From contig JAEYWY010000025.1 of assembly GCA_023428695.1 (NCBI GenBank), positions 62,001 to 126,000 of the forward strand: DNA of 64,000 nt, written 5' to 3'. A model generated the notes under the pieces. The model did no database searches and was not told the DNA's origin. It saw nothing but the letters and a program-made list of their open reading frames with translations. The translations under genes and the position numbers were made by a program. Below, in pieces: positions 25,810 to 34,908 of the stretch (the first letter of the stretch is position 1; every line of letters starts with the position of its first letter). The stretch is from Bacteroidota bacterium (GTDB lineage Bacteria > Bacteroidota > Bacteroidia > Cytophagales > Cyclobacteriaceae).

Positions 25810-27651
25810 ATGAGACATACCGTATTAATCCTGCTTTTGCTTTGCGCAGGTTTCGCAACGCAAAGTCAATCAACTCAAAAGCCAATCCTTCACGGTAAAC
25901 ACTGGATGGCCATTACGGGCAAGCCTTTGGCTGCGACCGCCGGAGCGATGATGTTCAACAAAGGCGGAAATGCTGTCGACGCGGCGTGCGCAATGCTCGC
26001 AGCAACGTGCACGATGTGGGATGTGCTCAGCTGGGGCGGTGAGACCCAGGCCCTCATATACAACCCCAAAACAAAAAAGGTAATCGGTATTAACGCATGT
26101 GGTATTGCACCAACAGGCGCGACTGCTGATTTCTTCAAAGGCAAGGGAATGAACTATCCGCCGGAATTTGGTCCGCTGGCGGCGGTGACACCGGGAACTC
26201 CCGGTGGACTTTGCACGATGCTTGCCGAATACGGAACGATGAGTCTGAAAGAAGTGCTTGCTCCAGCCATGCAGTTGGCAGATGGTTATCCGATTGAAGG
26301 CCAGACCGCCAACAGCATCGAACGCAATAAAGCCCGGATCAAGGAGTGGCCGTATTCAAAAGCCGTCTTTCTGCCGCACCTGGGCAAAGAACGCGAGGCG
26401 CCTGAGGCTGGTGAAATTTTCCGGCAGGCAGATTTGCTCGAAACACTTCGCAAGATGGTTGAAGCCGAACAACAGGCGTTGAAAAAAGGCAAAAGCAGAA
26501 AGGAAGCCATCTACGCGGCACAGGAGCGATTCTACAAAGGCGATATCGCACGCGAGTTTGTTCGCGGCACTCAGGAACAGGGTGGACTAATCACCATGGA
26601 AGACCTCGCAAAATGGAAAGTGATCCAGGAAGAACCACTTAAGGTAAACTACAAAGGAATTGATGTTTACAAACTTGCACAGTGGACACAAGGACCAATG
26701 ATGCTTCAGGCATTGAACATGCTTGAAAACGTGGACCTCAAAAGCATGGGCTTCAACTCGGCGCGCTACATCCACACCATCGTTCAGGTTATGAACCTGA
26801 CTTTTGCGGATCGCGACTTCTACTATGGCGATCCGTATTTCGCACCGGAAGAACCAATGCAAACCCTCCTCAGCAAAGAATATGCGAAAGCCCGTATGAA
26901 AGACATCAACTGGGAAAAGAACGATCCTAAAGCAGCACCCGGTGATCCGTATGCGTTCGAAGGGAAAGTGAATCCATATCTTGAATATCTCAACACCTGG
27001 AAGCAGGCATCGAACAGTGAACCGGTCTCACCTATTGATGAGGAATACTTGAATCGCGTTTTCCTCGGAACTACGAGTGTTGAAGCAACAGATAAGGATG
27101 GTTGGGTTGTTTCGATCACGCCAAGTGGTGGCTGGATACCCGCGTGCATCGCCGGTAAAACCGGAGTTGGATTGAGTCAGCGCATGCAGAGTTTCGTCAC
27201 GGATCCAAAGATGAATCCCTACAATGTTGTTGAGCCAGGTAAACGCCCGCGCGTAACGCTCACACCAACGCTGGCCATGAAGGATGGCAAGCCCTTCCTC
27301 GCGTTCGCCGTTCAGGGTGGCGACACACAGGATCAGAATCTGTTGCAGTTCTTTTTGAATGTCGTTGAATTCGGAATGAATGTTCAGGAAGCAGCGGAAG
27401 CACCAAACGTGAATACTTACCAATACTACCTTTCTCTTGGTGATGACGACCGCAAACCGAAACCCGGTCAGATCCTTCTTCAGGAGGGTACGCCGTCTTA
27501 CGTTCGGAAAGAGCTGCGGAACATGGGTTATCGTTTGATTTTTGATGACCGTACTTCCGGTCCCATCAACGCGATCTTTTTCGACTGGGAGCATGGTTCA
27601 TTCTGGGGTGGCTCCAGCAACCATGGGGAGGATTATGGGATTGGGTGGTAA
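25810..27651 (+). CDS. gamma-glutamyltranspeptidase family protein (Ntn hydrolase), exported
   Basis: The ATG at 25810 gives 613 residues with a signal peptide ending near GFATQSQ. The large subunit begins with HWMAITGKPLAATAGAMM and the AVDAA segment; further conserved parts are AAVTPGTPGGLCTMLAEYG and PRVTLTPTLAMKDGKPFLA. Family members self-cleave before a catalytic Thr and transfer or hydrolyse gamma-glutamyl groups (glutathione). Here the site is FLGTTSVEATDKDG, with Thr421 as candidate nucleophile. The usual TTHxSVVD pattern lacks its His and Ser, so this may be a divergent branch with another substrate. Periplasmic. Confidence 0.85.
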   Translation: MRHTVLILLLLCAGFATQSQSTQKPILHGKHWMAITGKPLAATAGAMMFNKGGNAVDAACAMLAATCTMWDVLSWGGETQALIYNPKTKKVIGINACGIAPTGATADFFKGKGMNYPPEFGPLAAVTPGTPGGLCTMLAEYGTMSLKEVLAPAMQLADGYPIEGQTANSIERNKARIKEWPYSKAVFLPHLGKEREAPEAGEIFRQADLLETLRKMVEAEQQALKKGKSRKEAIYAAQERFYKGDIAREFVRGTQEQGGLITMEDLAKWKVIQEEPLKVNYKGIDVYKLAQWTQGPMMLQALNMLENVDLKSMGFNSARYIHTIVQVMNLTFADRDFYYGDPYFAPEEPMQTLLSKEYAKARMKDINWEKNDPKAAPGDPYAFEGKVNPYLEYLNTWKQASNSEPVSPIDEEYLNRVFLGTTSVEATDKDGWVVSITPSGGWIPACIAGKTGVGLSQRMQSFVTDPKMNPYNVVEPGKRPRVTLTPTLAMKDGKPFLAFAVQGGDTQDQNLLQFFLNVVEFGMNVQEAAEAPNVNTYQYYLSLGDDDRKPKPGQILLQEGTPSYVRKELRNMGYRLIFDDRTSGPINAIFFDWEHGSFWGGSSNHGEDYGIGW

Positions 27652-27659
27652 AAAAGAAG

Positions 27660-27731
27660 TGGTCTCACCGGGAATCGAACCCAGATCTAGAGTTTAGGAA
27701 ACTCCTATTCTATCCGTTGAACTATGAGACC
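27660..27731 (-). tRNA. tRNA-Arg (anticodon CCT)
   Basis: The reverse complement folds as a full cloverleaf. The acceptor GGTCTCA/TGAGACC has 7 pairs. The D arm is GTTC/GAAT and the anticodon stem GGAGT/ACTCT. The 7-base loop TTCCTAA places CCT at positions 34-36, and the T arm CTGGG/CCCGG has loop TTCGATT. Discriminator A; the 3' CCA is not encoded. It reads AGG codons. A T-rich run follows on its 3' side. It is convergent with the preceding gamma-glutamyltranspeptidase gene, 8 bases away. Confidence 0.95.
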
Positions 27732-27848
27732 GGTTTTGGCGTACCAAAAGGGACGGCAAAGATAAAATTTTAACCGAAAAAAGCAGCGAATGTCGCCATT
27801 CTTCGGCCTTTTTACGGAAACGCTGTCCGGCGACGTGAACCTGTGAGG

Positions 27849-29519
27849 TTAGAATACCTTCACCGGCTCGCGATGGCCCACCCAGGTAAACCTCCTGTTC
27901 ACATAATCAGGATTCGTGAATGACGCGTTACCCGCCGGATTTCCTCCCGTCACGTGAAAATCAGAAAATGCTGCGTTCTGATTGAGGTAAATTCCACCGG
28001 TTAGATTGATCGATACAGGCGTAGCCGCCAGCGACATCTGATCAATGATCCGGTCACGTACCTGCTGATCCGTTGTGTACGCGCCGCATGAGATCGCTCC
28101 GTGGTTTATGGCGAGGTCTTTCGCCAGAGCAATGGATTCTTCGGTGTCACGTGTCTTAATGAGCAACGCTATCGGACCGAAAAGTTCCTTGCTGAAAAGG
28201 TCTTTCTCCGCAGCCTCGACTTCGAGCACCGCCGGCGTTTGAACGCGCGCATTTTTGAATTGCGGGTTTTCAATTTTCCGCGACTTCAACCAGACTTTAC
28301 CGGGAAGGCTTTCCGCTGACGTAACGCGTTCACAAGTTTTTTTGTTCTGAATCGCGCCAAGCACAAAAGGGCCGGCCTTTGGATTGTCCACCAGTCCATT
28401 GATGTTATCGATGAGTTTTTGTGCTACCTCATCAAATGAAAGTTGTCCCGAAGGTGTCTTTATACCTGAGGCGGGGACGAAGAAATTCTGTGGCGCAGTG
28501 CACATCTGACCGCTGTACAGACAAAGCGAGAACGCGAGGTTTGCCGCGACCTTATCGATGTCTTCAACCGAATCCAGTATCACCGAATTAACGCCGGTCT
28601 TCTCCGTGAAGACGCGTTTACCCGAAAGCGATTCGAGATAACCTCCAAAGACAGAATTGCCTGTATAGTCGATAATTTTCACCGCAGGATGTTCCGCAAG
28701 TTCTTTCGTAACGGGCGCATCAAACGTATCAACGGCAAGCTGACAAATATCGGCACTCAGACCATTCTCTGTAAGCGTCTGCTGAATGCCCGCCACAACG
28801 ATAGCGATAGGTAAAATCGCGCCGGGATGTGGTTTCACTATTACAGTATTACCTGTCATCAGGCTTGCGTAAATTCCGGTAACAGAATTCCACGTTGGGA
28901 AGGTTGAGCAGCCAATCACAACGCTCACGCCCATCGGTACCGCTTTCCATTCCTTCGCGAGTTGCACGTTAATCTTTCCCATCGGCTTGTCCCAGACCAC
29001 CCGTTCAGGCACACGCTTCATCTCTTCATACGCCGCGGCTATTGCTTCAAGTGCACGATCGGCGGCATGCGGACCGGAAGCCTGAAACGCCATCATGTAA
29101 CCCTGGCCCGTAGTGTGCATCGTTGCGTACGCAATTTCGAAAAAGCGCGTCTTCATTTTCATCAGCGATTCAACAAGAATGCCGGCGCGTGTATCAACAT
29201 CGGTCTTACGCCATTCATCGAATGCCTTCGATGCGTTTTCGATCAATGTTTCAGTTGCGTATACCGGGTAGGTAATTCCCAGAGGTTCCTGAAGATAAGG
29301 TGACTCCTCCTGCCCTTTCCATTCGGGTGTGCCACTTTGTTTGAGTTCGGTGAACTGCTTGCCAAGCTGACCACGAAATTTTGCCTGACCATCGGCGTCA
29401 GCGGTTTCGCCATAAACGGCAGGCGCAGGATGCTCGGGAAATGCGGCAAAAAAGGTGCGCTCATGCAAGGCGCGAATTGCCTTTTCAATAATAGGGCGAT
29501 GCGAATCAATAAGATTCAT
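27849..29519 (-). CDS. paaN: PaaN-type phenylacetate-degradation aldehyde dehydrogenase
   Basis: 556 residues of the aldehyde dehydrogenase superfamily, with the long N-terminal extension and sequence style of the PaaN_2 group. The catalytic Cys lies in SGQMCTAPQNFF; the nucleotide-binding region includes GVSVVIGCSTFPTWNSVTG and IDYTGNSVFGG. PaaN-type proteins are linked to oxidation of the ring-opened aldehyde of phenylacetyl-CoA catabolism. This one lacks the PaaZ hydratase domain and no other paa gene is in the window, so its aldehyde may differ. It lies 52 bases downstream of the DUF4197 gene on the same strand. Confidence 0.85.
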   Translation of the reverse strand: MNLIDSHRPIIEKAIRALHERTFFAAFPEHPAPAVYGETADADGQAKFRGQLGKQFTELKQSGTPEWKGQEESPYLQEPLGITYPVYATETLIENASKAFDEWRKTDVDTRAGILVESLMKMKTRFFEIAYATMHTTGQGYMMAFQASGPHAADRALEAIAAAYEEMKRVPERVVWDKPMGKINVQLAKEWKAVPMGVSVVIGCSTFPTWNSVTGIYASLMTGNTVIVKPHPGAILPIAIVVAGIQQTLTENGLSADICQLAVDTFDAPVTKELAEHPAVKIIDYTGNSVFGGYLESLSGKRVFTEKTGVNSVILDSVEDIDKVAANLAFSLCLYSGQMCTAPQNFFVPASGIKTPSGQLSFDEVAQKLIDNINGLVDNPKAGPFVLGAIQNKKTCERVTSAESLPGKVWLKSRKIENPQFKNARVQTPAVLEVEAAEKDLFSKELFGPIALLIKTRDTEESIALAKDLAINHGAISCGAYTTDQQVRDRIIDQMSLAATPVSINLTGGIYLNQNAAFSDFHVTGGNPAGNASFTNPDYVNRRFTWVGHREPVKVF

Positions 29520-29571
29520 ATTCTGGCTGGGTTAATGAGTTGTAGTTTCAGGTTACGAGATTACTCTCGTG

Positions 29572-30288
29572 TTATTTCTGACCACCGAAAACGCGCTTCA
29601 GCAATTCAGTAGTCCGCGCCGCAGGATTCGCACGTATGTTCTGCTCCTCTTTAGCGATCATCAAAAACAAACCTTCAATTGCCTTGTCGGTTGCGTAGTC
29701 GTCGAGATTAGGATTAACCTTCTCCACTAACGGAATCTGATTGTACTTGTTTACGATATCACCATAGTACTTCGTCGCACTCACCTTATCAAGCGAGTTC
29801 TTGATGACGGGTTTAAACTTTTCCTTGAGAAGGCTGGACGTCGTTCTTTTCAGGTACTGCGTTGCTGCATCCTGGTCACCGCGAAGTATTCCAAACGCAT
29901 CTTCAATCGTCATTTGTTTGATAGCCGCGATAAAAATAGGCTTCGCTTCTTTTGCGGCATCTTCCGCACCGCGATTGAGTGTCATGATAAACTTGTCGAC
30001 CTCGCCGCCGAATCCGATCTGGCGAAGGCGATCCTCGACCTTCTTCACATCGGGTGGAAACGGAATTTTTATTTCGGGATTTTTGAAATACCCATCGACT
30101 TTGGAGACGATATCCGCACCGTTTGAGATTCCTTTAATCAATGCCTCCTTCAAACCCTGCGCGACTTCCGATGACGTAAGGGGTGCGTCGCCGCCAAGTG
30201 ACTTTCCAACTTCACCAAGGGTCTGATTAATTTGGGCGCTCGTACAGGAAGCAAGTACTATCGCCAGAAGAAATGAAGCTCTTTTCAT
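29572..30288 (-). CDS. DUF4197 lipoprotein
   Basis: 238 residues with a lipoprotein-type signal: hydrophobic LLAIVLASC gives a candidate lipobox Cys at residue 15. The body matches DUF4197: SSEVAQGLKEALIKGISNGA near the start, FPPDVKKVEDRLRQIGFG, and TEDA/IEDAFGIL-like and ATQYLKRTTSSLL segments. Helical, probably anchored on the periplasmic side of a membrane. The family is common in Bacteroidota and Proteobacteria but has no assigned role. Upstream of paaN with a 52-base gap, perhaps co-transcribed. Confidence 0.88.
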   Translation of the reverse strand: MKRASFLLAIVLASCTSAQINQTLGEVGKSLGGDAPLTSSEVAQGLKEALIKGISNGADIVSKVDGYFKNPEIKIPFPPDVKKVEDRLRQIGFGGEVDKFIMTLNRGAEDAAKEAKPIFIAAIKQMTIEDAFGILRGDQDAATQYLKRTTSSLLKEKFKPVIKNSLDKVSATKYYGDIVNKYNQIPLVEKVNPNLDDYATDKAIEGLFLMIAKEEQNIRANPAARTTELLKRVFGGQK

Positions 30289-30410
30289 AAGCTGTTCAGG
30301 TTAATGTGTCTGTGACACTGCGTCAAAGCTGTAAATTAAATAAAGAAAAGCAATTTCGTTTTCAATAAAATCCATTGCGGCGTTCATGCCAGGACACTCC
30401 TCGGACCCAA

Positions 30411-30444
30411 TTTTGAGTTTTTTGACAAACTTTTGAATACTTTG
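30411..30444 (+). promoter_or_regulatory. possible promoter of cinA
   Basis: TTTTG at 30411-30415 and TACTTTG at 30438-30444 are 22 bases apart, close to the TTTG / TAnnTTTG pattern (one base short in the -7 spacer). It would give a leader of roughly 55-60 bases before the ATG at 30510. Confidence 0.3.
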
Positions 30445-30509
30445 GGCGTTTCACGGAGTAACAATTCCTTTATTGCCGGCAGTTATTCCAAATAAATATC
30501 AAAAATCAA

Positions 30510-31751
30510 ATGATAAAAGCTGAGTTGCTCACGATTGGCGACGAACTCCTTTTCGGACAAATAGTCGATACAAACTCACAATGGATGAGCGTCGAACTTG
30601 CCGCGGTTGGAATTCACGTGGTGCGGAAGACCACCGTAGGCGACAATGAAACCGATATCCTCACAGCCTTTGCCGAAGCCGAGTCCCGCGCCGATATCGT
30701 TTTGATTACCGGAGGTCTCGGCCCAACAAGTGACGACCTCACCAAACCCTGTCTGGCGCGCTATTTCAATTGCGAAATCCGGATCCACGAAGAAGCCCTC
30801 CGGGAAGTGACGGCCTTTTTTGCTTCGCGCGGCCGCGAACTCACAGAAATCAACCGTCAACAGGCGGCACTACCCGTATGTTGTGAGAAAATTACGAATG
30901 CGCTCGGCACCGCACCCGGAATGTGGTTCTACATAAACAACAAGGTGTTTGTATCGATGCCGGGTGTTCCGCATGAGATGAAGGCTATGATGACCAACAT
31001 CGTGATTCCAAAACTGCGTGAGACATTCCAAACCCCGGTGATCGAACATTTTCACATTCGCACCATCGGAATTGGCGAGTCGTATCTCGCAGAAAAGATC
31101 GCCGTCTGGGAACAATCGCTCCCGAAGCACATCAAACTTGCTTACCTACCCAGCCTTTCCCAGGTAAGGTTGCGCCTTACGGCACTGGGCAATGACCGCG
31201 AAACACTGATTCGCGAAAACCAGGAACTCGCTGACAAACTCAAGCCATTGGTTGGCGAATACATTTTCGGCTACGGCGCGGATGATCTTGAAGTTGTGAC
31301 AGGACACCTTCTAAAAGCACGTGGACTTACAATCGCGACTGCCGAAAGTTGTACTGGCGGACACCTGTCACATATGATTACCAGTGTCCCGGGCAGTTCA
31401 GCCTATTTCAAAGGTGGCGTCATTGCCTATGCCAATGAAATCAAGGTAAACGAATTGGGAGTGCGTGAGCAAACAGTTAAGGATCACGGCGCCGTTAGTG
31501 AGGAAACCGTTTCAGAGATGGCACAGGGCGTTCGAAAGAAATTTGGAACTGATCTTGGTATTGCGACAAGTGGCATCGCCGGTCCGGATGGCGGCACTCC
31601 CGAAAAACCAGTGGGTACTGTATGGATCGCTTACGCGGATGCCGACAAAACCGTCACGCGCAAACTTAAATTATCGCGTGACCGGATTATCAACATGAAA
31701 ATGTCGTCGATACTTGCGTTGAATCTTGTCCGGTTGAATATGCCAGCATAA
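30510..31751 (+). CDS. cinA: CinA: competence/damage-inducible protein, nicotinamide-nucleotide amidase
   Basis: 413 residues, the usual full length. The N-terminal MoCF-like domain (about 1-170) has LLTIGDELLFGQIVDTNSQW and VLITGGLGPTSDDLTK. The C-terminal CinA domain (about 255-413) has TAESCTGGHLSHMITSVPGS, with the Ser-Cys active region, and SGIAGPDGGTPEKPVGTVW. The C-terminal domain deamidates NMN to NaMN in pyridine nucleotide recycling; the N-terminal domain in full-length forms can hydrolyse ADP-ribose. Cytoplasmic. Convergent with ppdK, whose terminator touches its stop codon. Confidence 0.95.
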   Translation: MIKAELLTIGDELLFGQIVDTNSQWMSVELAAVGIHVVRKTTVGDNETDILTAFAEAESRADIVLITGGLGPTSDDLTKPCLARYFNCEIRIHEEALREVTAFFASRGRELTEINRQQAALPVCCEKITNALGTAPGMWFYINNKVFVSMPGVPHEMKAMMTNIVIPKLRETFQTPVIEHFHIRTIGIGESYLAEKIAVWEQSLPKHIKLAYLPSLSQVRLRLTALGNDRETLIRENQELADKLKPLVGEYIFGYGADDLEVVTGHLLKARGLTIATAESCTGGHLSHMITSVPGSSAYFKGGVIAYANEIKVNELGVREQTVKDHGAVSEETVSEMAQGVRKKFGTDLGIATSGIAGPDGGTPEKPVGTVWIAYADADKTVTRKLKLSRDRIINMKMSSILALNLVRLNMPA

Positions 31752-31776
31752 AAAGAGGCTGCACAGTAGCAGCCTC
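31750..31776 (-). terminator. terminator of ppdK
   Basis: Read on the minus strand, GAGGCTGC and GCAGCCTC form a perfect 8-bp stem with a 6-base loop followed by five T. On the plus strand no T run follows, so it serves mainly ppdK, though the hairpin abuts the cinA stop. Confidence 0.8.
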
Positions 31777-31803
31777 TCGTTCAAACGAAACAAACAATAA
31801 ACA

Positions 31804-34626
31804 TCAATTGCCTGAATACGTTGATTCGCCCAGTTTGGCGTGTGCGGCGGCAAGGCGGGCAACCGGCACACGTGGCGCTGAGCAGGAAACGTAGTTCAAA
31901 CCAAGTGAGTGACAGAATATGATTGAATCAGGGTGTCCTCCGTGTTCGCCGCAGATACCAACTTTGAGGTGGCTCTTCTGACGACGACCATCCTGAACAG
32001 CAATTCTCATGAGTTTGCCGAGTCCTTTTGTATCCAACACCTCGAATGGATTGTCTTTGAGAATATTATTCGAGATATAGAATGGAAGGAACTTGTTCTC
32101 AGCATCTTCACGCGAGAACGAAAATGCAGCCTGTGTCAGGTCGTTCGTACCGAATGAGAAGAAATCGGCAATCCGGGCCAGTTCTTCGGCTTGCAGACAC
32201 GCGCGAACAACTTCGATCATTGTTCCGAACTTGAAGTTCAGCGTGATGCCTTTTTCTTTTTCGAGTTTTTGTTTGATGTCGTCGACCATTGCGCGAACCT
32301 GTTTCAGTTCTTCGGCGGAGCTCACCTGCGGCACCATGATTTCGGGACGAACGTCGATACCGACGCGCTGACATTCAGCCGTTGCTTCGAGAATCGCTGC
32401 AATTTGCATCCGATAAATCTCAGGGAACGTAAGACCGAGACGAACACCACGGTGTCCAAGCATTGGATTGACTTCGTGCAGTTCACGTACCTTACGCAGC
32501 ATTTGCGTTTTCTTCTGAATCGCCTGTTCAACAAGCTCAACGCCGTCGTTTGTGAACGGCGCCGGTGATTGATTTATGATTGACAGGTCAGCTTTCAAAA
32601 GTCGGAGACTGTTGAACAAATTCGATACGCCGCTGACCGTTTCCTTGAGATGTTTCAAGTGTTCAAGTTCATCGCGGAGCACGTCTTCGGTAGGAAGGAA
32701 TTCATGGATCGGCGGATCCAACAAGCGTATGGTCACCGGTCGTGGCGCCATGGCCGTAAGGATTTCTTTGAAGTCGTAACGTTGAATATCCTTCAGCCGA
32801 TTGAGTGCTGATTCACGTTGTTCAGCGGTATCAGCAAGAATCATTTCAACTACGATCGGCAACCTGTCCACATCGTTGAACATACGTTCCGTGCGACACA
32901 GTCCAATACCCATTGCGCCATACGTAAGCGCTTTCTTCGCGGCTGACGGTGTGTCGGCATTCGCCATCACGCGCAGCGAAGAAATTTCGTCAGCCCATGA
33001 GAGCAATACTTTTAGTTCATCGGAGAATGTTGGTTCGACAGTCGGGATAATGCCCTGGTACACGTAACCGGTACCACCGTCAATGGTGATGTAGTCGCCT
33101 TCCAGGATTGTCTTGTCTCCTATTTTTGCGGTGCGGGTTTTTACGTCGACGTGAATTCCTTCGGCGCCGGCTACACAAGGTTTACCCATTCCGCGTGCAA
33201 CAACCGCAGCGTGTGATGTTTTACCGCCGCGACTTGTCAGAATTCCCTGCGCGGCAAAGAATCCGTGAATATCTTCAGGTTTCGTTTCTTCTCTGACGAG
33301 AATTACTTTTTCACCTGCACGTCCGAGTGTTTCCGCGCGATCAGCGTCAAAGACAACGTGACCTGATGCTGCGCCCGGCGACGCAGGAAGTCCCTGTGCC
33401 AGCGGAAGTGCTTTATGCAGTGAGTCCAGCCTGGGGTGCAAGAGCTGTTCAAGCATCTCAGGTTTGATACGCAACAGAGCCTGTTGTTTTGATATCAATC
33501 CCTCACGCGCCATCTCAACCGAAGTGCGAACCATCGCCGTTGTGTTCATCTTGCCATTACGCGTCTGCAGGCAATACAACACACCCTTTTCTATCGTGTA
33601 TTCGAAGTCCTGAACTTCTTTGTAGTGTTTCTCAAGTTTTTCGCGAAGGGATTCCAGTTCACGGTACAGTGTTGGCATTTCGGAGGCCAGTTCGCTTACG
33701 GGTTTTGGTGTACGAATGCCGGCTACAACATCTTCGCCTTGCGCATTGGTGAGATATTCGCCAAACATAACGTTCTCACCTGTGCCGGGATCACGCGTAA
33801 ATCCAACACCAGTAGCCGAATCGTTGCCCATATTGCCAAACACCATCGTCACAACGTTGACAGCAGTACCATTTGCCATTGCGGGAGTGATCCTGAACTC
33901 GCGCCGGTAGTCAACAGCACGTTTGCCCATCCATGAATTAAAGACTGCTTTGATAGCGATTTCAAGTTGTTCGAACACATCTTCAGGGAAAGGTCTGCCC
34001 AAAGTTTCCTGTACAACCTGTAAGAAGCGTTCACTAACTTCCTTCAGATCGTCAGCGTTGAGCGCAATGTCAACTTTTGCACCGGCGCGTTTCTTTACTT
34101 CCTCAAAGTGTTTGTCAAATTTTTCATCGGGAACCCCGAGGGCGACTTTTCCGAACAATTGAATAAACCGACGATAGGCATCATAGCCAAAGCGCTCATT
34201 TCCGGATTGTCGGATCAGTCCCTGCAGTGTGACTTTGTTCAAGCCGAGATTCAGGATTGTATCCATCATGCCCGGCATGGACATGGCCGAGCCGGAGCGA
34301 ACCGAAACGAGCAACGGATTATCGGGATCGCCAAAGAGTTTTCCGGTTTCACGTTCGATTTTCCGGATGTGATAGCGTACCTCTTCCATTACGCCCGCTG
34401 GCAGAATGTGGTCCGGCGTGTCGAGGTAGGCAAGACACGCTTCCGTTGTTATTACGAAACCCGGAGGAACATTCAGTCCGATCTGGGTCATTTCACAGAG
34501 GTTCGCACCCTTGCCACCAAGTAGCTGTTTGTTCTTCCCATCACCTTCCGTGAAGGAATACACAAACTTCGTCCCCGTTTGTGGTTCTGGTAGTTCCTCG
34601 ATCGTTTTTTCTTTCGCCGATATCAT
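31804..34626 (-). CDS. ppdK: pyruvate, phosphate dikinase
   Basis: 940 residues. The enzyme interconverts pyruvate, ATP and Pi with phosphoenolpyruvate, AMP and PPi. The N-terminal ATP-grasp part has LLGGKGANLCEMTQIGLNVP and SVRSGSAMSMPGMMDTILNL. The swivelling phospho-His domain has TSRGGKTSHAAVVARGMGKP, with the catalytic His. The C-terminal PEP-binding barrel has RTERMF, GHRGVRLG and the catalytic Cys in KVGICGEHGGHPDS. The GMMDT and SRGGKTSHAA patterns separate PPDK from PEP synthase. Cytoplasmic, used for gluconeogenesis or PPi-linked glycolysis. Single gene with its own terminator. Confidence 0.96.
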   Translation of the reverse strand: MISAKEKTIEELPEPQTGTKFVYSFTEGDGKNKQLLGGKGANLCEMTQIGLNVPPGFVITTEACLAYLDTPDHILPAGVMEEVRYHIRKIERETGKLFGDPDNPLLVSVRSGSAMSMPGMMDTILNLGLNKVTLQGLIRQSGNERFGYDAYRRFIQLFGKVALGVPDEKFDKHFEEVKKRAGAKVDIALNADDLKEVSERFLQVVQETLGRPFPEDVFEQLEIAIKAVFNSWMGKRAVDYRREFRITPAMANGTAVNVVTMVFGNMGNDSATGVGFTRDPGTGENVMFGEYLTNAQGEDVVAGIRTPKPVSELASEMPTLYRELESLREKLEKHYKEVQDFEYTIEKGVLYCLQTRNGKMNTTAMVRTSVEMAREGLISKQQALLRIKPEMLEQLLHPRLDSLHKALPLAQGLPASPGAASGHVVFDADRAETLGRAGEKVILVREETKPEDIHGFFAAQGILTSRGGKTSHAAVVARGMGKPCVAGAEGIHVDVKTRTAKIGDKTILEGDYITIDGGTGYVYQGIIPTVEPTFSDELKVLLSWADEISSLRVMANADTPSAAKKALTYGAMGIGLCRTERMFNDVDRLPIVVEMILADTAEQRESALNRLKDIQRYDFKEILTAMAPRPVTIRLLDPPIHEFLPTEDVLRDELEHLKHLKETVSGVSNLFNSLRLLKADLSIINQSPAPFTNDGVELVEQAIQKKTQMLRKVRELHEVNPMLGHRGVRLGLTFPEIYRMQIAAILEATAECQRVGIDVRPEIMVPQVSSAEELKQVRAMVDDIKQKLEKEKGITLNFKFGTMIEVVRACLQAEELARIADFFSFGTNDLTQAAFSFSREDAENKFLPFYISNNILKDNPFEVLDTKGLGKLMRIAVQDGRRQKSHLKVGICGEHGGHPDSIIFCHSLGLNYVSCSAPRVPVARLAAAHAKLGESTYSGN

Positions 34627-34859
34627 GGTATGTCAGTTTTAAAATGTATGATCGAATCTTGATGTATTTGTATCAGGATTTAATGATGGAAGTCAAAATC
34701 ATTGGGGATTCCTGTCATTCGCAAACGATTCAATCGTCAGTTTCCGCAAATGCCAGAATGATCAGACGAGGTGGACAACGGCTACAGAATTATCTTTTGT
34801 AATCGTCGCAAATGAGAAAATTTACCGGGCGAAAGGCTATTCCGAAAACGATTACGGAC

Positions 34860-34887
34860 TTGAAAAACAGCCAAAAATATTAACTTG
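34860..34887 (+). promoter_or_regulatory. possible promoter of the E2 gene
   Basis: TTG at 34860-34862 and TAACTTG at 34881-34887, 18 bases apart, resemble the Bacteroidota -33/-7 elements. The ATG is 22 bases further at 34909. Confidence 0.35.
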
Positions 34888-34908
34888 CCACCTCAAAAAA
34901 GAAGACAT

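Noticed and set aside
27660..27731. tRNA-Arg as an integration site of a mobile element
   Set aside because: No integrase, phage gene or duplicated tRNA 3' end seen on either side.
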